Shown here: positions 11,000 through 21,500 of the stretch, one piece after another
Position numbering within the stretch: the first letter of the stretch is position 1
Layout of the letters: every line of letters begins with the position of its first letter
Source of the DNA: Branchipolynoe longqiensis
Lineage: Eukaryota > Annelida > Polychaeta > Phyllodocida > Polynoidae
NCBI GenBank assembly: GCA_030323885.1
Contig: CM059186.1
Location: 166,405,417 to 166,469,416 of the forward strand
Direction of reading: 5' to 3'
Length of the DNA stretch: 64,000 nucleotides
Translations under genes and position numbers: made by a program
The notes under the pieces: generated by a model
Databases searched by the model: none
Seen by the model: the letters and a program-made list of their open reading frames with translations, nothing else
What the model was told of the DNA's origin: nothing

Positions 11000-11264
11000 C
11001 TGGGGAGAGGGATCTGGCCCGGCTATGACGCTGGTGATCGCGGGCCGGCGCCCGGGGCCGGCTCGGTGGGTTGCGTGGCGTTGTCGGGGCTGTCGCCGGC
11101 GGGTCCGGGCGGCGCATGCTAGCGGTCACCGCCGCCATCGCCGCAGTGGCTTCCGCGAGCACCTTGCTCTGCGCCGCCATCTCGGCCCTGTGCTCCGCCG
11201 CCTCACGCCTCATGGTATCTGCATGGGGATGTGTGTTAGTGAGCTGCATGGTGATGTGTGTCAT
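11000..11264 (-). pseudogene. Coiled-coil, Gag-like fragment (uncertain)
   Basis: A GC-rich island between two minisatellites. On the minus strand it reads REAAEHRAEMAAQSKVLAEA, an amphipathic helix, then a Pro/Arg-rich tail (PSRPRAPARDHQRHSRARS). Such an Ala/Glu coiled coil with basic tail is common in retroelement Gag proteins, but no zinc knuckle or capsid motif is present. The frame runs into satellite at both ends, so it is only a fragment. Confidence 0.3.
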
Positions 11265-12640
11265 GGTATCTGCATGGCGATGTGTGTCATGGTATCTGCA
11301 TGGTGATTTGTGTCAGTGAGCTGCATGGTGATGTGTCATGGTAGCTGCATGGTGATGTGTGTCACGGTATCGGCATGGTGATGAGTGTCATTGTCGGTGC
11401 ATGGTGATGTGTGTCATGGTAGCTTCATGGAGATGTGTGTCAAGGTAGCTGCATGGTGATGTGTACCATGGTATCTGCATGGTGATGAGTGTTATGGTAT
11501 CTACATTGTGATGTGTGTCATGGTAGCTGCATGGTGATGTTTGTCATGGTATATGCATGGTGATCTGTATAATGGTAGCTGCCTGGTGATGTGTGTCATG
11601 GTATCTACATGGTGATGTGTACCATGGTATCTGCATGGTGATGTGTGTCATGGTATCTGCATGGTGAAGTGTGTTATGGTATCTGCATGGTGATGTGTAT
11701 AATGGTAGCTGCATGGTGATGTGTGTCATGTTATCTGCATAGAGATGTGTGTCATGGTATCTGCATGGTGTTGTGTATCATGGTATCTGCATGGTGATGT
11801 GTGTCATCACATCTGCATGGTGATGTGTGTCATGGTAGCTGCATGGTGATGTGTGTCATGGCATCTGCGTGGAGATGTGTGTCATGGTATCTGCATGGTG
11901 AAATGTGTCATGGTATATGCATGGTGATGTGTGTCATGGTATATGCATGGTGATGTGTGTCATGGTAGCTGCATGGAGATGTGTCTCATGGTAGCTGCAT
12001 GGTGATCTGTGTCATGGTATCTCATGGTATCTGCATGGTGATGTGTGTTATGGTAGCTGCATGGTGATGTGTATAATGGTATCTGCATGGTGATGAGTGT
12101 CATGGTATCTGCATGGTGATTCGTGTCATGGTAGCTACATGGTGATGTGTATATTGGTAGCTGCATGGTAATGTGTGGCATGGTATCTGCATGGTGATTT
12201 GTGTCAGTGAGCTGCATGGTGATGTGTGTCATAGTAGCTGCATGGTGATGTGTGTCATGGTATCTGCATGGTGATTTGTGTCAGTGAGCTGCATGGTGAT
12301 GTGTGTCATGGTATCTGCATGGTGATTTGTGTCAGTGAGCTGCATGGTGATGTGTGTCATGGTATCTGCATGGTGATGTGTATACTGATATCTGCATGGT
12401 GATGAGTGTCATGGTATCTACGTGGTGATGCATGTCATGGTAGCTGCATGGTAATGTGCATAATGGTAGCTGCATGGTGATGTGTGGCATGGTATCTGCA
12501 TGGTGATTTGTGTCACTGAGCTGCATGGTGATGTGTGTCATGGTACCTGCATGGTGATGTGTGTCATGGTATCTGCATGGTGATTTGTGTCAGTAAGCTG
12601 CATGGCGAGGTGTGTCATGGTAGCTGCATGGTGATGCAGT
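11212..12640. repeat. 26-bp minisatellite
   Basis: More than 50 imperfect copies of a unit of about 26 bp, built on CATGGTATCTGCATGGTGAT followed by GTGTGT. Alternating variants have AGCTGC in place of ATCTGC, or CAGTGAGCTGC. Both strands give Met-Thr-His-rich open frames that simply translate the repeat. Confidence 0.92.
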
Positions 12641-12802
12641 TAACATGATGCACACATTGCGGTGGAGGTAACATGATGCACATCGTAACTCCGGAAACAT
12701 TACACATGCCTCATGATGCAGCCAACATGATGATCACAGTGGCATGGAACTAACATGACCCATACATCGTAATGCTACCTACATGAACCACACATCATGA
12801 TG

Positions 12803-14628
12803 TGTGCCTCCTGCTGGCTGTATCGTAGCGTCTATCATTGTGGACACAGTACAATGTGTGTACTGTTAACTGCATCACGATATGTGCCTCCTGCTGGCTG
12901 TATCGTAGCGTCTATCATTGTGGACACAATACAATGTGTGTACTGTTAACTGCATCACGATGTGTGCCTCCTGCTGGCTGTATTGTAGCGTCTATCATTG
13001 TGGACACAGTACAATGTGTGTACTGTTAACTGCATCATGATGTGTGCCTCCTGCTGGCTGTATTGTAGCGTCTATCATTGTGGACACAGTACAATGTGTG
13101 TACTGTTAACTGCATCACGATGTGTGCCTCCTGCTGGCTGTATTGTAGCGTCTATCATTGTGGACACAGTACAATGTGTGTACTGTTAACTGCATCACGA
13201 TGTGTGCCTCCTGCTGGCTGTATTGTAGCGTCTATCATTGTGGACACAGTACAATGTGTGTACTGTTAACTGCATCACGATGTGTGCCTCCTGCTGGCTG
13301 TATTGTAGCGTCTATCATTGTGGACACAGTACAATGTGTGTACTGTTAACTGCATCACGATGTGTGCCTCCTGCTGGCTGTATTGTAGCGTCTATCATTG
13401 TGGACACAGTACAATGTGTGTACTGTTAACTGCATCACGATGTGTGCCTCCTGCTGGCTGTATTGTAGCGTCTATCATTGTGGACACAGTACAATGTGTG
13501 TACTGTTAACTGCATCACGATGTGTGCCTCCTGCTGGCTGTATTGTAGCGTCTATCATTGTGGACACAGTACAATGTGTGTACTGTTAACTGCATCACAA
13601 TGTGTGCCTCCTGCTGGCTGTATTGTAGCGTCTATCATTGTGGACACAGTACAATGTGTGTACTGTTAACTGCATCACGATGTGTCTCCTGCTGGCTGTA
13701 TTGTGGTGTCTAACAGTGTGGACACAGTACAATGTGTGTACTGTTAACTGCATCACGATGTGTGCCTCCTGCTGGCTGTATTGTAGCGTCTATCATTGTG
13801 GACACAGTACAATGTGTGTACTGTTAACTGCATCACGATATGTGCCTCCTGCTGGCTGTATTGTAGCGTCTATCATTGTGGACACAGTACAACATGTGTA
13901 CTGTTAACTGCATCACGATGTGTGCCTCCTGCTGGTTGTATTGTAGCATATATCATTGTGGACACAGTACAATGTGTGTGTCATGTTAACTGCATCATGT
14001 TAACTGCATCACGATGTGTGCCTCCTACTGGCTGTATTGTAGCGTCCATCATTGTGGACACAGTACAATGTGGGTGTTATGTTAACTGCATCACGATGTG
14101 TGCCTCCTGCTGGCTGTATTGTAGCGTCCATCATTGTGGACACAGTACAATGTGTGTGTCATGTTAACTGCATCACGATGTGTGCCTCCTGCTGGTTGTA
14201 TTGTAGCGTCTATCATTGTGGACACACTACAATGTGTGTGTCATGTTAAATGCATCACGATGTGTGCCTCCTGCTGGTTGTATTGTAGCGTCTATCATTG
14301 TGGACACAGTACAATGTGTGTGTCATGTTAACTGCATCACGATGCGTGCCTCCTGCTGGCTGTATTGGAGCATCTATCATTGTGGACACAGTACAATGTG
14401 TGTACTGTTAACTGCACCACGATGTGTGCCTCCTGCTGGCTGTATTGTAGCGTATATCATTGTGGACACAGTACAATGTGTGTGTCATGTTAACTGCATC
14501 ATGTTAACTGCATCACGATGTGTGCCTCCTGCTCGCTGTATTGTAGCGTCTATCATTGTGGACACAGTACAATGTGTGTGTCATGTTAACCGCATCATGT
14601 TAACTGCATCACGATGTGTGCCTCCTGT
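12803..14628. repeat. 80-bp satellite with an 82-bp derived form
   Basis: From about 12803 the unit repeats exactly every 80 bp, with words GTGCCTCCTGCTGGCTG, TATCATTGTGGACACAG and GTACTGTTAACTGCATC. Copies between about 12960 and 13680 are nearly identical, suggesting recent homogenisation. From about 13970 an 82-bp variant with GTGTGTCATGTTAAC takes over. Overlapping 63-codon frames spaced by 80 bp are an artefact of the period. It ends about 50 bp before the leader exon at 14678. Confidence 0.95.
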
Positions 14629-14677
14629 CCTGCCAGTGGACGGTCAGTAATGGGTGCCTGTCATTGCAGCTGCCAGG

Positions 14678-14789
14678 ATGGGGCCGCCTGCTGCCCGCTG
14701 CCTGTCGCCTGCTGTCCGCTGGCTGCTGCCCGCTGTCTGCCTGTGGGTGGCACTATTCACCTGCGCCGCCGCTCAACAAGCTGGACCAC
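14678..14789 (+). CDS. Exon 1: signal peptide
   Basis: ATG at 14678 opens 37 codons plus one base and ends at a consensus donor (CCAC|GTAAGT, 14790). The peptide has an Arg-containing N-region, a hydrophobic core (WLLPAVCLWVALFTCAAA) and a small-residue cleavage site before QQAGP. An acceptor-like CATTGCAG ends at 14669, nine bases before the ATG, so this may be the second exon of the transcript, after a non-coding exon beyond the 80-bp satellite. Confidence 0.75.
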
Positions 14790-15458
14790 GTAAGTCTTCT
14801 ACCACGCTCTCTCCTTCCCACCCCTAAAATCCCACCTCTAAAATCACTTAATAACAAATCGTTGTCATTCATATATTAAGCGAAGCAATAGCTTACAAAG
14901 CGAGACTACCTTCAGTCAATGACAAGTTAGCAGCGTACAAAAAGCCTGCTGAGGTACGCAACCTGTCCACTGCCATCGTGCCTGCAGTCACAGTTCACCT
15001 GTACGTGCTAGTGTGTCCTAATCCTGTCCACTGCCATCGTGCCTGCAGTCACAGTTCACCTTTACGTGCTAGTGTGTCCTAATCCTGTGAGATAGCTTAT
15101 TCCACATTCTGCTGCCTATAAAGATCGGTGCTTCGGTTAATTTATTGGTGACTGGTTGTGGAACTCGGAGGAGTCTGCTATTGCCTGCCGTTGTAGCTCT
15201 GTTTTTTCTCTGTATATATTGTGGATCCCTTGCTCTTTTATACATTAGTGTTAGAAAATGGTCATTCCTTCTTGTCTTAAGTAGATCAATCTTTTCCGTT
15301 TCCTACAGTTCCTGCGTGCCTAGGATTTTTCCTTTGAATATTATTCTGAGGGCTCTGTTCTGCACCTGTTGTAATTTAATTTCCTGTTGCTCTGTGAGTA
15401 GAACCTGTACAACAAGGCAGTGATTTACACCCCTGAGGTATTGCAATACCTGCATACC

Positions 15459-15517
<59 letters not shown>

Positions 15518-18500
15518 TATATCACTATAATCAATAATAGGCAACAAGTTGACAACTTAGTGACTTGTGAGGTAACCAGCAAACAGCAACAAGGTGACGA
15601 CTTAGTGACTGGTGAGGTAACCAGCACACCACCAGACACCAGACACCACACACCTCCACACACCACACACCACACACACCACACACCACCCCACCCCACT
15701 ACATACCGCACCGCACCACACACCGCACACGACGACACACCTCACCCTACCGCACACCACACCCCACCACTCACCACCACACAACACACCACCGCACCCC
15801 ACACCACCGCACCACACCACACAATCCACCCCACCACATACCACACACCACCACACCACACCACCACTACACACCCCACCGCACACCACACACACACCAC
15901 CACACACCACCACACACCACCACACACCACCACATACCATACACCAACACACACCACCCACTACCACAACCACACACCACCACACCCCCACACCAGAACA
16001 TACCACACACCACCATACACCACACCACCACCACTCACCCCATCCCACACCACACACCGCCACACACCACACACCACACACCACCACCCCACCACACACC
16101 CCACCCCACCACATACCACACACCACCACGACCATGACTACTGACATCTCCTATACCATCACCACCACCACCACCATCACCACCACTATCACCACCATCA
16201 CCACACACCACCACCACAAAGCCTAGGTCAACAGTACAATAAGTGTCTGTGTTCGCAGCAGCCTCTTCTGGACCGGGTCGTTCGCCGTTGGACGTGCGGA
16301 CTGCGCCTATGCCGTCCGGCCGCCCGCCCGTGTACCCCGCCGTCCTGCCGCCAGCCCCGGCCCGCAACATGTCGTCGTGCCCGGCGCCTGACTGCGGGGC
16401 CCGCAACTGCCCGCGCGGCTTCAGCACGGACTCCGAGGGTTGCGTGACCTGCGAGTGCCGGTGCAGCCCTGTGCGATGTCGCATGATGTGCCGGTACGGG
16501 TGGGCTCGGGACCCACAGTCCAATTGCGAAGAGTGCCGTTGTGCGGAGGTGCCCGCTCCGCCCGCCCCACCCGCCCCGCCCGCCCCGCCCGCCCCGCGCT
16601 CCACCCCGCCCGTCCCGCGCTTCACCTCGCCCGCCCCGCCACCCACTCCGCCCGGGCCGCGCTCCACACCGCCGCCCGCCCCGCCGTGTCCGACCGTCGC
16701 CTGCCGGGAGGAGTGCCCCTCCGGCTACACGGCGGACGAGCGTGGGTGCCCGACGTGCGACTGCCGACCCTGCCCTCCCTTCTCGTGCAAGCTGTCTTGT
16801 GAGCTGGGCTTTAAGCAGGACGCGGGTGGTTGTGACGTATGTAAATGCGCTCAGTCAACGCCTCCTTGTCCGTCGATGACGTGTACATTGGAGTGTGAGC
16901 ATGGCTTGGAGAAGGGGCAGGACGGATGTGACCTGTGTCGGTGCAGAAAGGCACAGCGTACACTCGCCACATGCCAGCCACAGGTGTGTGAAACGCCCTG
17001 TGAACACGGGGTCGAGAAGGACACCAATAACTGTGACACATGTATTTGTGCCGCAAGCAAGCCTGTCTGCCCTGCCATCATGTGCAAAATGTTTTGTGTA
17101 AAGGGATTTCAGAAAGACGAGAATGGGTGTGAAATTTGCAAGTGTGAGGAACCTAAGCCAACTTGTTCACCGATAAGTTGTATGATGTTCTGTGAAAATG
17201 GCTTTCAGAAGGATGAGAATGGGTGTGAAATTTGCAAGTGTGAGGAACCTGAGCCGACTTGTCCACCGATGAGTTGTATGATGTTCTGTAAGAATGGCTT
17301 CCAGAAAGACGAGAATGGGTGTGAAATTTGCAAGTGTGAGGAAGCTAAGCCGACTTGTTCACCGATAAGTTGCATGATGTTCTGTGAAAAGGGATTTCAG
17401 AAAGATGAAAACGGGTGTGAAATTTGCAAGTGTGAGGAACCTAAGCCGACTTGTTCACCAATAAGTTGTATGATGTTCTGCGAGAACGGCTTTCAGAAAG
17501 ACGAGAATGGATGTGAAATTTGCAAGTGTGAGGAACCTAAGCCAATTTGTTCACCAATAAGTTGTATGATGCTCTGTGAAAATGGCTTTCAGAAAGACGA
17601 GAATGGGTGTGAAATTTGCAAGTGTGAGGAACCTAAGCCGATTTGTTCACCAATAAGTTGTATGATGTTCTGCGAGAACGGCTTTCGGAAAGACGAGAAT
17701 GGGTGTGAAATTTGCAAGTGTGAGGAACCTAAGCCAACTTGTTCACCAATAAGTTGTATGATGCTCTGTCAAACTGGCTTTCAGAAAGACGAGAATGGGT
17801 GTGAAATTTGCAAGTGTGAGGAACCTAAGCCAACTTGTTCACCAATAAGTTGTATGATGCTCTGTCAAAATGGCTTTCAGAAAGACGAGAATGGGTGTGA
17901 AATTTGCAAGTGTGAGGAACCTGAGCCGACTTGTCCACCGATGGGTTGTATGATGTTCTGTGAGAATGGCTTTCAGAAAGACGAGAATGGGTGTGAAATT
18001 TGCAAGTGTGAGGAAGATAAGCTGACTTGTTCACCGATAAGTTGCATGATGTTCTGTGAAAAGGGATTTCAGAAAGATGAAAACGGGTGTGAAATTTGCA
18101 AGTGTGAGGAACCTAAGCCAACTTGTTCACCGATACGTTGTATGATGTTCTGTGAAAAGGGATTGCAGAAAGATGAAAACGGGTGTGAAATTTGCAAGTG
18201 TGCGGAAGATAAGCTGACTTGTTCACCGATAAGTTGTATGATGTTCTGTGAGGATGGATTTCAAATAGACGAGAATGGGTGTGAAATTTGCAAGTGTGAG
18301 GAACCTAAGCCGACTTGTCCACTGATAAGTTGTACGATGTTCTGTGAGAATGGATTTCAGATAGACGAGAATGGGTGTGAAATTTGCAAGTGTGAGGAAC
18401 CTAAGCCGACTTGTCCACCGATGAGTTGTATGATGTTCTGTGAGAATGGATTTCAGAAAGATGAGAATGGGTGTGAAATTTGCGAGTGTGAGAAACCTAA

Positions 18501-21500
18501 GCCAACTTGTTCACCGATAAGTTGTATGATGTTCTGTGAGAATGGATTTCAGATAGATGAGAATGGGTGTGAAATTTGCAAGTGCGAGGAACCTAAGGTA
18601 ACTTGTTCACCACTGAGGTGCAGGATGTTCTGTGAGAATGGATTTCAGATAGACGAGAATGGGTGTGAAATTTGCAAGTGTGAGGAACCTAAGCCGACTT
18701 GTTCACCACTGAGGTGCAGGATGTTCTGTCAGAATGGATTTCAGATAGACGAGAATGGGTGTGAAATTTGCAAGTGTGAGGAACCTAAGCCGACTTGTCC
18801 ACCAAAGAGTTGTATGATGTTCTGTGAGAATGGATTTCAGATAGACGAGAATGGGTGTGAAATTTGCAAGTGTGAGGAACCTAAGGTAACTTGTTCACCA
18901 CTGAGGTGCAGGATGTTCTGTGAGAATGGATTTCAGATAGATGAGAATGGGTGTGAAATTTGCAAGTGTGAGGAACCCAAGCCGACTTGTTCACCACTGA
19001 GGTGCAGGATGTTCTGTGAGAATGGCTACGAGCGGGACGCGGCCGGCTGCGATACGTGCCGGTGCAAGGCGCTACCCTACTGCCCCCGCCGGTACTGCGC
19101 CGTGCCGTGCGGCGCTTACAAGAGGGACGAGCGTGGCTGCCCGCTGTGTGAGTGCGAGGTCGGGTCGGCTTCGTGTCCACTCATTGCTTGTCTCCTTTAC
19201 TGCCCGGCCGGCTTCGCCAAGGACAGCGCGGGCTGCACCAAGTGTGAGTGCAGAGACGAGGGCGTCCCGGCGTGCCCCGCGGTCACGTGTCACGATGCCT
19301 GTCTGTACGGCCTCGCCAAGGACGGAGCAGGATGTGAGATGTGCAAATGCGCCTTGTCTGAAGACATGTGTCCCCCTGTCAAGTGTACAATGGTGTGTAC
19401 ATACGGCTTCAGAAGAAATCTGTATGGCTGTGAGATTTGTGAATGTGAAGACCCCAGGCCAAGGTGCCCTGCCAATCCTCCGTGTGAGAGGGACTGTGAG
19501 GGTGGCTTTAAGAAGGACAGCAGCGGTTGCTACACCTGTGAGTGCGGCCCGAGTACGGGCGAGCAAAGTACGTCGTGCGTACCCTGTACGAGCCACTGTC
19601 CGTATGGCTTCACGGTGGGCGCTGACGGCTGCGACATCTGCAACTCCTGTGAAGGCAGTCCCGTATGTGCATCTGTCATGTGCACCGGTGAACCTTGTTC
19701 CAACGGGCAGGTGCGAACCCGCTTTGGATGTGATACCTGCCAGTGCCAACCAACCATGTGTCCCCGAAGCAGCTGGGAGGTGTGCAGCACTACCTGCGCG
19801 TACGGCTACCAGCAGGACGCCGCCGGGTGCAATACGTGCCGCTGCCGGCCCGCCCCCGCCTGCCCGCCCTTTGCCTGCCCTTTGCCGTGCCCAGCCGGCT
19901 TCAGACGCGACCCCAACGACTGCGTCACGTGTGAGTGCGCGGCCCCCGACTGGTGCCCGGCGCTGCAGTGCCTGCTTCACTGCCCCACCGGGTACCGGCT
20001 GGACAAGCGGGGCTGTGCCTCGTGTGAGTGCGAGACTCGGGCACTTTGTGCCAATGCGGAGTGCTTCATGTCGTGTCCGGGGGGCTTCCTGCAGGACGGC
20101 CGTGGGTGCGACGTGTGTCGGTGCAAGCCGCTGCCGGCCGCCTGCCCGGCCATGCCGTGCGCGCCGTGCGCCACGCGCCCCCGTCTGGACGCCAACGGGT
20201 GCCGCACGTGTGACTGCGAGCCTGCGCACTGCGAACACGTGCCGTGCCTCAAGGCCTGTCGTCACGGCCTCGTGCACGACGCGCGCGGCTGCGACACGTG
20301 CGAGTGTCGTGCCGACTCGGTGTGCGCCAAGAGGAAGTGCGTGCCGTGTGACGGCGGCTACGTGGTGGACGAGTGGGGCTGTCCGACGTGCGCGTGCTTA
20401 CCGACCCACGACCCGACGCCGTGTGACGAGAGGCAGCAGTGCCGTCTGCAGTGTACCTTCGGATTCAGGAAGGACGCTCGTGGATGCCGCCTGTGCGAGT
20501 GTCGGGAGACGCTGTGTGAGGTAAGCACTGGACCTTTAACTGACACCTGCGGGGTTAGGGTTAACCCTAACCCTAACCCTAACCCTAACCGAGGACCTTT
20601 AATTGACACCTGCGGGGTTAGGGTTAGGGTAAGGGTTAACCCTAACCCTAAACCTAACACTGGACCTTTAACTGACACCTGCGGGGTTAGGGTTAACCCT
20701 AACCCTAACCGTAACCCGAACCCTAACCCTAACCCTGGACCTTTAATTGACACCTGCGGGGTTAGGGTTAGGGTAAGGGTTAACCCTAACCCTAAGCCTA
20801 ACACTGGACCTTTAACTGACACCTGCGGGGCTGACAGTCGCCGTGTGCTGTCCGCCCGTCGGACATTAAGCGTCGTGTGCTGCCCGCCGGTCGGACATTA
20901 ATCTCCGTGTGCCGCCCGCCCGCCGGACAGTAATGGGGCTGTCACATTACGATGCTTCTCTCCAACGCGCGTCGACATGTGTCACTTTTTGGTGAAACAT
21001 CGGGAGACGTCGGAAGCGTTACGCGCGCATTAGGCGCGCATCGCTACACATCGGTACACTTTGATTGACACAGACGGTCACACCCACATGTTGGCGCAAG
21101 TCGGCATGCGTTGAAAGTTTTGTGCAAGCACAAAACTTTCGACGCACGCCGACGCGCGTCACCGTGTGGGTGCGGACGTTATGGGGACGTCAGAAGCACG
21201 TCGCCATCGCTGGATAACGTTATGCGAACGCTAGGCAGACGCCGCGTGCGCGGGAGAGTCGTTCCCACACATTGCGCCAAACTGGTGTGTTGTTGTTTTA
21301 TGCCCTAGCAACATCTAAGTTCCTATGAGGACGGCACACCAAACTTTTTAGTTTTTTTTCCTCATGCGTCAATATACGTTACCACAACGTCAGCCGCATG
21401 CTACCTACACGTTGCGCTGACGTCAAACTTTTTCCCAAAACGCCGAAAAGTTGGACGTGTCTCGACGCATACAACTTATTTTGCTCGTTGGCGGCGCGCC

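Noticed and set aside
9427..14628. CRISPR-like arrays
   Set aside because: The repeats are head-to-tail without unique spacers, and the context is eukaryotic with no cas genes.
12838..14650. Overlapping 63-codon ORFs repeating every 80 bp
   Set aside because: They are one reading of the 80-bp satellite. The spacing and identity come from the array, not from a gene family.
15560..16147. Thr/His-rich plus ORF and Val/Trp/Gly-rich minus ORF
   Set aside because: Both are translations of the CA/CCA simple repeat in intron 1.
19016..20524. Long alternative-frame ORFs over the antistasin exon (502 codons plus, 401 codons minus)
   Set aside because: These are shadows of the GC-rich, stop-poor antistasin coding frame. 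They lack the conserved cysteine pattern.
20527..20822. True chromosome end
   Set aside because: The repeats are short, switch strand and are followed by unique DNA and further exons of the same gene. They are interstitial.
20521..20901. Read-through end of the antistasin frame with Asn-Pro repeats
   Set aside because: It starts after a consensus donor (GAG|GTAAGC) and translates telomere-like repeats. Phase agreement with exon 3 supports splicing instead.
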